In this document: positions 34,995-44,291 of the stretch, piece after piece | Position numbering within the stretch: the first letter of the stretch is position 1 | How the letters are laid out: each line of letters begins with the position of its first letter | From: Phycisphaerae bacterium | GTDB taxonomy: Bacteria; Planctomycetota; Phycisphaerae; JAAYCJ01 | DNA length: 53,787 nucleotides | Assembly (NCBI GenBank): GCA_012729815.1 | Contig: JAAYCJ010000267.1 | Coordinates: forward strand, 1-53,787 | Direction: 5' to 3' | Program-made: the position numbers and the translations under genes | The notes under the pieces: model-generated | The model's input: only the letters and a program-made list of their open reading frames with translations | What the model was told of the DNA's origin: nothing | Databases searched by the model: none

Positions 34995-36734
34995 ATGGAT
35001 ATCAAGAAAGGTGTTGCGGTTTCTCCCGGAGTGGCGATCGCCGCGGCGGTGGTGCTGGACACGCAGGAATACCGCGTGTCCCAGCGGCGGATCGCCCCAG
35101 GCGATGCGCCCAAGGAACTGGAACTGCTGCACCAATCGATCGAGAAATCGATCCAGGAACTTCGGGACCTGCGTGCGCAGGTGGCCCAGAAGCACGGCGA
35201 GGAGACGGCCAGCATCTTCGATTTCCACCTGGCGATCCTGCAGGATACGCACGTTCGCCAGCGGATGGAGCAGTCGATCCTGGAGGAATTCTCCTCGGCC
35301 AGCCACGCGGTCAGCGTCGAGATGCGCCGCCACGTCAAGGACTTCCTGGAGATCAAGGACCAGTACTTCAGCGAACGGGTCAAAGACGTCTACGACGTGA
35401 TGAAGCGTCTTCAGCGGCACCTGGTCGGCGGCCGCAAGGAGGACCTCGGCAAGATCTCGCACGAGTCGATCGTGATCGCCCACGACCTGACCCCGTCTCA
35501 GACGGCCAGCCTCGACCGGCGTTACGTCCAGGCGTTCGCCACCGACATGGGCGGCATGACCAGCCACACCGCGATCGTGGCCCGGGCGTTGGGCATTCCG
35601 GCGGTGGTCGGCCTCAACGACATCACCGCCGCCGCCACCGCGGGCGATACGATCATCGTGGACGGCAACCGCGGCGTGGTGATCGTCAACCCCGACGAGC
35701 AGACCCTCGAACAGGTCCGCCAGCAGCAGGAGGAGTTCATCCGCCTGGAACACGACCTGGTCGAGATGCGCCATCTGCCGGCGGTGACCCGGGACGACGT
35801 GCGAATCCGCCTGCTGGGCAATATCGAGTTTCCCTACGAGGTCGAAGAGTGCATCGCGCACGGGGCCGAAGGCATCGGGCTCTACCGGACCGAGTTCCTC
35901 TACCTGAGCCGGGAAAAGGAACCGACCGAAGAGGACCACTACGAGGCGTACGTCAGAGTCCTCGAGACGGCGGGCGAGCGCGAAGTGACCATTCGGACGC
36001 TGGACCTCGGAGCGGACAAGTACACGCAGGAGCGCAGCCGGGAACCGGAGCGCAACCCGTTCCTCGGATGCCGGTCCATCCGGTTCTGTCTCCAGAACCA
36101 GCACGTGTTCAAGCCGCAGTTGCGGGCCCTGCTGCGGGCGTCGGTGGTCGGCAACATGAAGATCATGTTCCCGCTGATCACCAACCTGATGGAGCTTCGC
36201 CAGGCCAAGATGATTCTCAACGACGTGGTCGAGGACCTGGAGGAGGAGGGCATCGACTTCCGGCGGGACATTCCGCTGGGCGTGATGATCGAGACTCCGG
36301 CGGCGGCGTTGAAGGTGGCGCAACTGGCCCGCGAGGTGGACTTCTTCAGCATCGGGACCAACGACCTGGTCCAGTACACGCTGGCGGTCGATCGGGCCAA
36401 CGAGCGGGTGGCCGGGTTGTACAGCCCGACGGACCCGGCGGTGATTCGGATGATCCGCGACGTGATCCGCCAGGCCCAACGGCTGGGCGTGGACGTCTCG
36501 CTGTGCGGCGAGATGGCGGGCCAGCCCGAGTACGCCCTGCTGCTGTTGGGATTGGGGCTTCGGAATTTCTCGATGACTTCGCGATCGATTCCGGAGATCA
36601 AGAAGATCGTTCGCTCGACGACGATGGAGCACGCCCAGTCGATCGCGCGTCGGGTCATGCGGTTTGAGACGGACCGGCAGGTGACCAACTATCTGCGCGA
36701 GGAGGCCCGCAAGCTTCTGCCGGGGCTTTTCTGA
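34995..36734 (+). CDS. ptsI: PTS enzyme I (phosphoenolpyruvate-protein phosphotransferase)
   Basis: Starts the phosphorelay from phosphoenolpyruvate to HPr. Phosphorylated His191 lies in DMGGMTSHTAIVARALGIPA. The PEP-binding barrel follows with GAEGIGLYRTEFLYL, REVTIRTLDLGADK, GCRSIRFCL and the catalytic Cys in VSLCGEMAG. Complete, at 579 residues. HPr is 76 bases upstream. With EIIA but no permease, the chain looks regulatory, as in PTS-Ntr. Confidence 0.96.
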   Translation: MDIKKGVAVSPGVAIAAAVVLDTQEYRVSQRRIAPGDAPKELELLHQSIEKSIQELRDLRAQVAQKHGEETASIFDFHLAILQDTHVRQRMEQSILEEFSSASHAVSVEMRRHVKDFLEIKDQYFSERVKDVYDVMKRLQRHLVGGRKEDLGKISHESIVIAHDLTPSQTASLDRRYVQAFATDMGGMTSHTAIVARALGIPAVVGLNDITAAATAGDTIIVDGNRGVVIVNPDEQTLEQVRQQQEEFIRLEHDLVEMRHLPAVTRDDVRIRLLGNIEFPYEVEECIAHGAEGIGLYRTEFLYLSREKEPTEEDHYEAYVRVLETAGEREVTIRTLDLGADKYTQERSREPERNPFLGCRSIRFCLQNQHVFKPQLRALLRASVVGNMKIMFPLITNLMELRQAKMILNDVVEDLEEEGIDFRRDIPLGVMIETPAAALKVAQLAREVDFFSIGTNDLVQYTLAVDRANERVAGLYSPTDPAVIRMIRDVIRQAQRLGVDVSLCGEMAGQPEYALLLLGLGLRNFSMTSRSIPEIKKIVRSTTMEHAQSIARRVMRFETDRQVTNYLREEARKLLPGLF

Positions 36735-36803
36735 CCGCGCCGGAGGCCTGGGCGGTCAGATGGGCGCACAGACGGAATTGACAGGATCAGGGACGGTCGG
36801 GCA

Positions 36804-37493
36804 ATGACAAACGAGGGCGGATCAGCCGCTGGAGTCCGGATCGCCTACGGCGAGTTCTCGCTGGGCGGTCCGTTGCGGTTCCTCTCGCACCAGGAGTTGA
36901 TGGACTGCTTTTCGAGGGCGCTGGTTCGCAGCGGATCGCCGGTGGCCTTTTCGAAGGGGTTTAACCCCCGGCCGAAGGTGAGCCTGCCGCTGCCGCGTTC
37001 GGTGGGCATGGCGTGCGAGACGGACCTGGTGCGGATGGAGTTGGAGGGCGAGGCGGATCCGGAGGCGTTGCAGGATCGCTTGGCCGGCGCGTTGCCGGAG
37101 GGCATGACGCTGCGGCGGGTCTGGATCACGGCGTCGAAGACCTTTCCACAGGTCGAGGCGGTGGAGTGGGAAATCGACGTAACGGGCCTGGCGACGGAGG
37201 CTTTAGAGGCGCGTTGCCGGGAAGTGATGGCGGCCGAGCGGTGGCCCATCGAGCGGAAGTCGCCCAAGATGGATCGCCCGGCGCCGTTGGACCTTCGCCG
37301 ATTTGTGCTGGACCTTCGGCTGGAGGACGGACGGTTGCGGGCGCGACTGGCGGTCGGCCCGGAAGGGAGCCTGCGGCCCGGCGAACTGGCCGAGGCCTTG
37401 GGTCTGGATGCGGCGTTGGGAACGTCGCGGATCACCCGGACCGCCATCGAGTGGAAAAACAAGGAATTCTTTGACATGCAGCGGGTCGCGTAG
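36804..37493 (+). CDS. DUF2344 (TIGR03936) radical-SAM-associated protein
   Basis: Member of the family usually found next to RNase E/G or fused to a radical SAM protein. Signatures are GPLRFLSHQELMDCFSRAL, then SPVAFSKGFNPRPKVSLPLP, SVGMACETDLVRMEL. The protein has 229 residues. Role unknown, though the constant link with rng, and in many bacteria with rplU, suggests RNA or ribosome work. Here rng follows after 75 bases. Confidence 0.88.
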   Translation: MTNEGGSAAGVRIAYGEFSLGGPLRFLSHQELMDCFSRALVRSGSPVAFSKGFNPRPKVSLPLPRSVGMACETDLVRMELEGEADPEALQDRLAGALPEGMTLRRVWITASKTFPQVEAVEWEIDVTGLATEALEARCREVMAAERWPIERKSPKMDRPAPLDLRRFVLDLRLEDGRLRARLAVGPEGSLRPGELAEALGLDAALGTSRITRTAIEWKNKEFFDMQRVA

Positions 37494-37568
37494 GTCAAGG
37501 CTTCGGGACGGATCGGACCTTCGGGTCGGCCGTCGGGCCTTGCCGGCGCGAACGGAACGGAGGACGTT

Positions 37569-39272
37569 TTGAGCAAGTTAATGCTGATCAATTTCATACG
37601 CGGCGAGGAGTGCCGGATCGCCGTGCTCGAGGACAGCCGCCTCGAGGAGCTTTTTACCGAGCGGGCTTCAGCAAGCTCGTACGTGGGCAACATCTACAAG
37701 GGCCGGGTGACGAACGTCGAGCCGAGCATCCAGGCCGCGTTCATCGACTTCGGGTTCGAGAAGAACGGGTTTCTGCACATCTCGGACCTGCATCCCCAGC
37801 ACTTTCCCAAGAGCGAGGGCGACGCCAAGGAGCGCGTGGGCAAGAAGACGCCGCGGCGCGACCGGCCGCCCATCCAGCACTGCCTGCGGCGCGGCCAGGA
37901 TGTGATCGTCCAGGTGACCAAGGAAGGCATCGGCAGCAAGGGCCCGACCCTCACGACCTACCTGAGCATTCCCGGCCGGTACCTGGTGATGATGCCGGGC
38001 ATGAACCGCCTGGGCGTCTCGCGGAAGATCGAGGACGAGGAGCTGCGCAAGAAGATGCGCAAGGCGGTGGCCGACCTGAACCCGCCGTCGAGCATGGGCT
38101 TTATCATCCGGACCGCGGGGATGGACCGCAGCAAGCGCGAGCTGCAGCGGGACCTGAACTACCTGGTGCGGTTGTGGAAGGTGGTGCAGAACCGCCTGCG
38201 GAGCGCCAAGGCCCCTTGCGAGCTCTACCAGGAGTCCGACATCGTCACGCGGACGATCCGCGACGTGTACACGCCGGACATCGAGAAGATCGTGGTCGAC
38301 GACGAGGAGATCGCGGCGAAGGTCCGCGATTTTCTGAGCATCGTGATGCCGCGGCACCAGGACCGCGTGACCATCTACGACGGCAAGGTGCCGCTGTTCC
38401 ACAAGTACGGCCTGGAGGACCAGATCGCCCAGATCAACAACCGCCGCGTGGAGCTGCGCAGCGGCGGGTTCCTGGTGATCGATCAGACCGAAGCGCTGGT
38501 GGCCATCGACGTCAACAGCGGCAAGTTCCGCGAGCCGGCCGATCCGGAGCTGATGGCTTTGGAGATCAACCTCGAAGCGGTCAAGGAGTTGACCCGCCAG
38601 CTTCGCCTTCGCGACATGGGCGGGGTGGTGGTGATCGACTTTATCGACATGCGGATGGACCGGCACTGCCGCGAGGTCGAGCGCCATCTGCGCGATGAGA
38701 TGAAGAAGGACCGGGCCAAGAGCAAGACGCTGCGGATGAGCCAGTTCGGCATCATCGAGCTGACCCGCCAGCGGATGCGCAAGTCGCTGGAGCGGTCGAT
38801 TTCGCAGGACTGCCCGCACTGCGACGGATCGGGACAGGTTCGCACCGTTGAGTCGGTGGGCCTGGACGTGATGCGGATGGTCCAGTTGGCCATGTTCAAC
38901 CAGCAGGTCTCGCAGGTGAAGGTCAAGGCCGCGCCCAAGGTGTGCGAGTACCTGCAGAACCGCCGGCGGCGGGCCCTGGTGCAACTGGAGGAGGAGACGG
39001 GCAAGCGGGTGGAACTGCTGATCGATCCGGCCATCCGGTCGGACCGCTATGAGATCGTCTGCTTTGACGAACGGCAGAACGAGGTGAACATTCTGACGAT
39101 CGCGGAGGCGGCCAAGGAGCTTCAGGAGAAGCGCGCGCCGCGCCGGCGGCATCGGCGGCGCGACAAGCACGTGCACGAGGAGCCGACGGTGGTCGAGGAG
39201 ATGCAGAGCGAGATCGACGAGATCAAAGAGAGCGCCACGTCGAACGGGACGGAAGGAGCACCGGGTAAGTGA
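37569..39272 (+). CDS. rng: Ribonuclease E/G family protein
   Basis: Endoribonuclease of the RNase E/G type, acting in rRNA maturation and mRNA decay. An S1 domain lies at about 36-125 (SSYVGNIYKGRVTNVEPSIQ, AFIDFGFEKNGFLHISD), with an insertion around 80-100. The catalytic part has VAIDVNSGKF, the first Asp of the metal site, and GGVVVIDFIDMRM, with the second Asp. The zinc link CPHCDGSG sits at about 415-422. There is an Arg-rich, then Glu-rich tail, but no long degradosome scaffold. The start is TTG 37569 with GGAGG six bases before; no ATG is available upstream of the S1 domain. The last four bases overlap the next gene. Confidence 0.93.
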   Translation: MSKLMLINFIRGEECRIAVLEDSRLEELFTERASASSYVGNIYKGRVTNVEPSIQAAFIDFGFEKNGFLHISDLHPQHFPKSEGDAKERVGKKTPRRDRPPIQHCLRRGQDVIVQVTKEGIGSKGPTLTTYLSIPGRYLVMMPGMNRLGVSRKIEDEELRKKMRKAVADLNPPSSMGFIIRTAGMDRSKRELQRDLNYLVRLWKVVQNRLRSAKAPCELYQESDIVTRTIRDVYTPDIEKIVVDDEEIAAKVRDFLSIVMPRHQDRVTIYDGKVPLFHKYGLEDQIAQINNRRVELRSGGFLVIDQTEALVAIDVNSGKFREPADPELMALEINLEAVKELTRQLRLRDMGGVVVIDFIDMRMDRHCREVERHLRDEMKKDRAKSKTLRMSQFGIIELTRQRMRKSLERSISQDCPHCDGSGQVRTVESVGLDVMRMVQLAMFNQQVSQVKVKAAPKVCEYLQNRRRRALVQLEEETGKRVELLIDPAIRSDRYEIVCFDERQNEVNILTIAEAAKELQEKRAPRRRHRRRDKHVHEEPTVVEEMQSEIDEIKESATSNGTEGAPGK

Positions 39273-39997
39273 CGCGAGCGGGCCGAGCGGCGGTCGGCTA
39301 TCTGCGGCAGTGGATGGGGCATTTCGGCGCCCTGCTGACCTACCGCAACACGGTGATCTGCACCATGACGGTGTGCCTGGCGGCGATCGTATCGTACTAC
39401 CAGGCCCCCTACTTCTGGGGACTCGGCGCCAAATGGCGGCCGTACCTGGTTCCGATGACCGAATTGTTCCACGCGGGCGTCTACGTGCTGCTGCCGCTGG
39501 CGACGCTGCCGTTGTTGCGCGAGCGGGACCGGTTGGGCGTGCGGTGGGGCAACTGGCGGGTGTGGGTGGTGGACGTGGCGGTGGCGTACGCGGTGATCGC
39601 GGCGCTGATCGTGGTGTTCGGGCGGGGCGAGGACTTTCGGCGGATGTATCCGCAGTACAAGCCCGCGGGGGAATTCCTGAGCGTGTTCCTGTGGTTCCAA
39701 GCGGCCCAGTTGGCGTACTTCGTCGGCTGGGAGTTCCTGTTCCGCGGCTACATGCTGTTCGGCACAAAAAAGGAACTGGGCCCGCAGGTGGCGGTGATCC
39801 TGCAAGTGCTGCCGTTCGCCATTCTGCACTTGCGAAAGCCCGAATTGGAGGCGATCGGCTCGATTCTGGCCGGATTCTACCTGGGGGTGCTGGCCCTGCG
39901 GGCCAACAGCGTGCTGCCGTGCGCGATTCTTCACTTTTTGGCTGCCTGCACCATGGACGTCTGGGCGGTCATACAGAACCGCCTGGACGGGATCTGA
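39269..39997 (+). CDS. CPBP-family intramembrane metalloprotease-like protein
   Basis: A polytopic membrane protein of 242 residues. The Rce1/CPBP motifs are WEFLFRGYMLFG at about 152-163 (the first Glu of EExxxR is replaced by Trp, as in one subgroup), FAILH, and the final HFLAA. Six to seven hydrophobic helices. Such proteins are prenyl-protein proteases or immunity proteins; the substrate here is unknown. It starts at GTG 39269 inside the rng stop (GTGA), so it is translationally coupled. Confidence 0.83.
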   Translation: MTRAGRAAVGYLRQWMGHFGALLTYRNTVICTMTVCLAAIVSYYQAPYFWGLGAKWRPYLVPMTELFHAGVYVLLPLATLPLLRERDRLGVRWGNWRVWVVDVAVAYAVIAALIVVFGRGEDFRRMYPQYKPAGEFLSVFLWFQAAQLAYFVGWEFLFRGYMLFGTKKELGPQVAVILQVLPFAILHLRKPELEAIGSILAGFYLGVLALRANSVLPCAILHFLAACTMDVWAVIQNRLDGI

Positions 39998-40037
39998 CCT
40001 TTCTCGCGTAAAGACATGAAGCCGAGCAGGATTAACC

Positions 40038-40067
40038 TTGACGAATTATATACGAAATGGATAAATT
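40038..40067 (+). promoter_or_regulatory. Promoter of fhs
   Basis: TTGACG at 40038-40043, an 18-base spacer, TAAATT at 40062-40067. The leader to the fhs start is about 75 bases; the surroundings are AT-rich compared with the genes. Confidence 0.6.
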
Positions 40068-40149
40068 AGGGCGGTGGAGGCAGTGCCGTGCCGTCACGTA
40101 CTGAGATCTAACACGTTGGTTGATCGTCATTTATAGATGAGGGACGACC

Positions 40150-41913
40150 ATGAAGCTTGACCCGACGGTGATGAAGGACTGGCAGATCGCGGAGACCGCT
40201 GAGGAGCGGATCAAGGGGATCGAGCAGCTCGCCGAGGAGACGGGGCTGTCCGGCGACGAACTGATCCCCATGGGCCGCAACCTGGCCAAGGTGGATTACA
40301 TGAAGGTGCTCGAACGGCTGGGCGAGCGGCCTTCGGCGCGGTACGTCGACGTGACCGCGATCACGCCGACGCCGTTGGGCGAGGGCAAGACGACGACCAC
40401 GATCGGGCTGGTCCAGGGTCTCGGCAAATTGGGCAAGAAGGTGGTAGGCGCGATCCGCCAGCCCAGCGGCGGGCCGACGTTCAATATCAAGGGCTCAGCG
40501 GCGGGCGGCGGGCTCTCGCAGTGCATCCCGCTCACGCCGTTTTCGATCCGCCTGACCGGCGATATCGACTCGGTGACCAACGCCCACAACCTGGCGATGG
40601 TGGCGTTGACCTCGCGGATGCAGCACGAACAGAATTACGACGACGCGCGGCTGGCCAAGAGCGGCCTAAAGCGTCTCGATATCGACCCGAACCGGGTGGG
40701 CATGAAGTGGGCGATCGACTTCTGCGCCCAGGCCCTGCGCAACATCACCATCGGCAAGGGCGGCAAGATGGACGGGCTGGAAATGGAATCGGGATTCCAG
40801 ATCTCGGTCTCCAGCGAGGTCATGGCGATTCTGGCCGTCTCGAAGAACCTGGCCGACATGCGCGAGCGGATGGGTAAAATCGTGGTGGCCCACAGCCGCC
40901 AAGGCAAGGAGGTCACCGCCGGCGATCTGGAGGTGGACGGGGCGATGACGGCGTGGATGGCCGACGCGATCAACCCGAACCTGCTGCAGACGATCGAAGG
41001 CCAGCCCGTGTTCGTCCACGCCGGGCCGTTCGCCAACATCGCGATCGGGCAAAGCTCGATTATCGCCGACGAGTTGGGCGTCAAGCTGGGCGAGTATCAC
41101 GTGACCGAAAGCGGCTTCGGAGCGGACATCGGGTTCGAAAAGTTCTGGAACCTCAAGTGCCGCATGTCGGGCCTTCGGCCGAACGCGGTGGTAATCGTGG
41201 CCACCATCCGGGCCCTGAAGATGCATGGCGGCGGGCCGACGGTCAAGCCGGGCATTCCGCTTGACGAGGTCTACAGGACCGAAAACCTGGAGCTGCTGGA
41301 AAAAGGCTGCGAAAACCTGATCGCGCACATCGAGACGGTCCGCAAGAGCGGCGTGCGTCCGGTGGTGTGCATCAACAGCTTCTATACCGATACCACGGCG
41401 GAGATCGCGCTGGTCCGCAGGATCGCCGAGGGGCACGGGGCGTTCGCCGCGGTTTCGGAGCACTGGCTGCGAGGCGGCGAAGGGGCGCGGGAACTGGCGG
41501 AGGCGGTGATCGCCGCGGCCGAGGAGAGGAACGGCTTCAAGTTCCTCTACGAGCTTGAGACGCCGCTTCGCCAGCGCATCGAGTTGATCGCCAAAGAGGT
41601 CTACGGGGCCAAGGGCGTGACGTATTCCGATCAGGCGCTGGAGAAGGCCAAGGCGTTCGAGGCCGACCCGGCGTCGCGGAAGCTGGGCACCTGCATGGTC
41701 AAGACGCACCTGTCGCTCTCGCACGATCCGGACATCAAGGGCCGGCCGCGGGATTGGGAGCTGCCGATCCGCGACATCCTGGTCTACCACGGCGCGGGTT
41801 TCGTCGTGCCGGTGGCGGGCGATATCAAGCTGATGCCGGGCACAGCGTCGGACCCGGCGTTCCGGCACATCGACGTGGACGTCAAGACGGGCAAGGTGCA
41901 GGGGCTGTTCTAG
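40150..41913 (+). CDS. fhs: Formate-tetrahydrofolate ligase
   Basis: Makes 10-formyl-tetrahydrofolate from formate and ATP; it enters one-carbon metabolism and the methyl branch of acetogenesis. [17 protein letters not shown] is the P-loop (about 75-91), [23 protein letters not shown] follows, and the C-terminal part contains [14 protein letters not shown] and [14 protein letters not shown]. Length is 587 residues against about 555 usual, with the extra length in the N-terminus and C-terminus. No other acetogenic gene is in the window, so a role in serine or purine metabolism is as likely. Confidence 0.96.
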   Translation: MKLDPTVMKDWQIAETAEERIKGIEQLAEETGLSGDELIPMGRNLAKVDYMKVLERLGERPSARYVDVTAITPTPLGEGKTTTTIGLVQGLGKLGKKVVGAIRQPSGGPTFNIKGSAAGGGLSQCIPLTPFSIRLTGDIDSVTNAHNLAMVALTSRMQHEQNYDDARLAKSGLKRLDIDPNRVGMKWAIDFCAQALRNITIGKGGKMDGLEMESGFQISVSSEVMAILAVSKNLADMRERMGKIVVAHSRQGKEVTAGDLEVDGAMTAWMADAINPNLLQTIEGQPVFVHAGPFANIAIGQSSIIADELGVKLGEYHVTESGFGADIGFEKFWNLKCRMSGLRPNAVVIVATIRALKMHGGGPTVKPGIPLDEVYRTENLELLEKGCENLIAHIETVRKSGVRPVVCINSFYTDTTAEIALVRRIAEGHGAFAAVSEHWLRGGEGARELAEAVIAAAEERNGFKFLYELETPLRQRIELIAKEVYGAKGVTYSDQALEKAKAFEADPASRKLGTCMVKTHLSLSHDPDIKGRPRDWELPIRDILVYHGAGFVVPVAGDIKLMPGTASDPAFRHIDVDVKTGKVQGLF

Positions 41914-41978
41914 GCAAAGCGCCTGTCAGCGTCAAAGCCCCCTGCTCTCTCACGGTCACGGCTCTGTTCAGAGTCGCG

Positions 41979-42413
41979 TCAGTGGGAGTGGGCGTGGGCG
42001 TGAAGCTGCTTGCCGGTGGTGCCGGCGGCGAGTTCGGCGTGCAGGACCCCCTTCTCACGGGCCATGCGGTCGGCCAGCGACCTGATCTCGTGGGCCTTGC
42101 CGCGGACCATGATCATCTCGGCGCAGAGGTGTTCGTCGAGGTGAACATGGGTGGTGGCCAGGACCTTGCCGGCAAACTGGTGCTGTTGAGCGGTGAGGCG
42201 TTCGGTCAGGCCGCGGGCGTGATGGTCGTAGATCAGGGAGATCGTGCCGATCAGGACCTGGTCGCGGTCCCACTCCTGCTCGACGATCCGGTGGCGGATC
42301 AGATCGCGGACGAACTCCGAGCGGTTGCCGTACTGGCTCTGCGAGGTGAGCTTCTCCAAGCGGTCGAAGAGCGGTTTTTCGAGCGAGACGGTAAAGCGGA
42401 CCACGTCGGACAT
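41979..42413 (-). CDS. nikR: Nickel-responsive regulator NikR
   Basis: A ribbon-helix-helix regulator that represses or activates nickel genes when it binds Ni(II). The N-terminal strand and helices are VVRFTVSLEKPLFDRLEKL and GNRSEFVRDLIRHRI. The ACT-like C-terminal domain carries the full square-planar nickel set: His78, His89, His91 and Cys97, matching His76, His87, His89 and Cys95 of the E. coli protein. A His-rich tail ends the protein. ATG 42413 with AAAGGAG at a good distance is preferred to an upstream GTG/ATG at 42452. It is divergent from the PEP-CTERM operon, sharing a 237-base control region. Length is 144 residues. Confidence 0.93.
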   Translation of the reverse strand: MSDVVRFTVSLEKPLFDRLEKLTSQSQYGNRSEFVRDLIRHRIVEQEWDRDQVLIGTISLIYDHHARGLTERLTAQQHQFAGKVLATTHVHLDEHLCAEMIMVRGKAHEIRSLADRMAREKGVLHAELAAGTTGKQLHAHAHSH

Positions 42414-42525
42414 GGCAACTCCTTTCGACGGCGACGGGCTTCGATCCCACAAGCCATTTTAGAGCAAGGGATTGCGCACTTCCAGAGGGGCGGCGTTTTT
42501 TTCCGGAAGATCGCGGAGAACGGAC

Positions 42526-42554
42526 TTTACAGGCCGGGCGGCCCCTGGTAATAT
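42526..42554 (+). promoter_or_regulatory. Promoter of the PEP-CTERM/TroA-like operon
   Basis: TTTACA at 42526-42531, a 17-base spacer, TAATAT at 42549-42554, divergent from nikR. Transcription would start near 42561, within the inverted repeat 42557-42590. Confidence 0.65.
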
Positions 42555-42556
42555 TT

Positions 42557-42590
42557 CGGCTACGTTCGTAATACTGCGGCGGCGTAGCCG
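42557..42590 (+). promoter_or_regulatory. 34-bp inverted repeat over the start site, possible NikR operator
   Basis: Perfect 8-base arms CGGCTACG (42557-42564) and CGTAGCCG (42583-42590), 18 bases apart, just after the -10 box. The size and spacing resemble a NikR site (two six-base half-sites 16 bases apart), though the half-site sequence differs from the GTATGA of E. coli. As an RNA it could also form a hairpin. Confidence 0.45.
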
Positions 42591-42650
42591 CGGGGTTCGG
42601 GCGGGAAGGTACTCGGCCTTCGCAAGGGTCCAACCGAGAGGGAGAGAGAC

Positions 42651-43640
42651 ATGAGACGGGCAACTGGGATTCTGATGTGCGCGTGCCTGGCCGGCCTGCC
42701 GTCGATTGCAGCGGCGGAGACTCATTGGGACCTCCAGGCGACGGATTCGATGGGCGCCTCGACATGGAGCGGCTCGCATCCGTTCGTGCTGACGGGCACC
42801 ATCCTGAACAACCCCGAGGACATGCTGGACGCAACGGCAAATTTCGTGCCGTGGGACGGTGGTGCAGGCCAGGGCCAGATGGGTGGGGAATGGCAGCTCT
42901 TCATTCAGGCCGACGAGACAGGCGACCGAGGCGGAACCGCGCTGTGGATGGGGCAGAACTATGGCAACCTGCCGTGGAATCACAGCAGCGATCTTGGTTA
43001 CAGCAACACGGCATGGGAAGAAGAGATGCTGCGGCTGAACTACGACCCGGACACCGGCCATCGGTTCCGTCAGGGTGACCGGGTGACGGTGACGGCGAAC
43101 TACTCAGCGTTCTACGGCGGCAAGCGAAACGTCAACGAAGGCCACAGCAAGGACACGGGGATGAACTTCAGCGTCACTCTGCTGGAGGCGGGGGCGGGTC
43201 TGCCTGAGCCGGAGAGCATCGACTTGACGGACCTGTTGGCGGACACGAGCGGCGCGGGTTACGATCCGAACTTCCCCATGTTCGACGCCTCGCGGCAGAC
43301 CGGAGCCGAGCACTACCAGGGAGTGTATGTTCACCTGAGCAACCTGCTGATGGATGACAGTTCCGGTTGGGGGGGAACGGCGTGGGGCGAGCGGCTGTGC
43401 ACAGTCAAAGACGAAGCGGGAAACCTCCTGAACCTGCGGATGCCGCTGTACGATCTTGGCGAGGTTCCGACCGGGTCGTTCGACGCATTCGGAATCATCA
43501 ACCAGGAAAGCGGAATGGCGGAAGACGGACGCTTTGGCTATGAGTTGTTTGTGATGCAGATCACCCCGGAGCCGGCGTCGGCGCTCCTGCTGATTACGGG
43601 CGTCTTGGGATGGGTTGGAGCAAGGCGAAGGAACAAGTAG
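42651..43640 (+). CDS. Exported PEP-CTERM sorted protein
   Basis: A secreted protein that is probably anchored or processed by an exosortase. The N-terminus (MRRATGILMCACLAGLPSIAAA) is a Sec signal cut near AAA-ET. The C-terminus is the PEP-CTERM tag: TPEPASALLLI, a hydrophobic helix, then ARRRNK. The body is unknown, with WDLQATDS-like strands and many Asp, Asn and Gly. No exosortase is in the window. GAGAGGGAGAGAGAC precedes ATG 42651. Two bases after its stop comes the prepilin-like gene. Length is 329 residues. Confidence 0.88.
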   Translation: MRRATGILMCACLAGLPSIAAAETHWDLQATDSMGASTWSGSHPFVLTGTILNNPEDMLDATANFVPWDGGAGQGQMGGEWQLFIQADETGDRGGTALWMGQNYGNLPWNHSSDLGYSNTAWEEEMLRLNYDPDTGHRFRQGDRVTVTANYSAFYGGKRNVNEGHSKDTGMNFSVTLLEAGAGLPEPESIDLTDLLADTSGAGYDPNFPMFDASRQTGAEHYQGVYVHLSNLLMDDSSGWGGTAWGERLCTVKDEAGNLLNLRMPLYDLGEVPTGSFDAFGIINQESGMAEDGRFGYELFVMQITPEPASALLLITGVLGWVGARRRNK

Positions 43641-43642
43641 GT

Positions 43643-44284
43643 ATGGCAACACCGAGACGGGCCGCCTTCACGCTGCTGGAGCTTCTGGTGTCCGTGGCGG
43701 TGATGGCGGCCCTGTCGGCTTTGACATGCATGGCGGTCGGCAGCGCGCGGGAGCGGGCGCGGGCGATCAAGGTACACGCTGAGCTGTACGGGCTTGGCGT
43801 GGCGCTGGAGGCCTACGGGATAGACTGCGGCGGCTGCTTTCCGCCGGTGCGGGTCAACTGCAACAGCGATATGCAGGACCACTGGTGCCAGCTTCCGATG
43901 GAACTGGCGGACGGCCGATACATACCGCCGGGCCCTGGAGGCGGGCTGAGCGCGACGCTGGTGGACGAGTTCAATCCGGGCCATACGTACAAGTACGCCG
44001 CGCCCGGTCCGATGCTGCTGAACGGGACGCCAGCGGGGAATTACCAGGTGTGGATTCCCGATGACGTTCCACTCTGCGAGTCGGCGCAGGGACGCTACTA
44101 CTACAACCCGCAGACGACCCCGGTGCGCTGGATGGTCTGGAGCACCGGCCCACATCCGAAGAGCGAGAAGAGCTGCCACGAACGCGCGCCGATGGCGGCT
44201 GCCTCGTGGTACCGAGGGGCGGGCGACGAGGGCGTGCTCGTCCGCTTCCGCGACGCCCAGACGTGTCAGTTCAAGAGCCCGTAG
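43643..44284 (+). CDS. Prepilin-type cleavage/methylation protein
   Basis: A pseudopilin-like secreted protein. MATPRRAAFTLLELLVSVAVM carries the leader, Phe after the cut, Glu at +5 and the hydrophobic helix. The mature domain is Cys-rich for this class (CGGCFPPV, VNCN, HWCQLP, CESAQG, SCHE, QTCQ), which suggests disulfides or metal binding. It starts at ATG 43643, two bases after the PEP-CTERM gene, with AAGGAAC upstream. The TroA-like lipoprotein follows at once, so the three are one unit. Length is 213 residues. Confidence 0.88.
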   Translation: MATPRRAAFTLLELLVSVAVMAALSALTCMAVGSARERARAIKVHAELYGLGVALEAYGIDCGGCFPPVRVNCNSDMQDHWCQLPMELADGRYIPPGPGGGLSATLVDEFNPGHTYKYAAPGPMLLNGTPAGNYQVWIPDDVPLCESAQGRYYYNPQTTPVRWMVWSTGPHPKSEKSCHERAPMAAASWYRGAGDEGVLVRFRDAQTCQFKSP

Positions 44285-44291
44285 AGACAAG

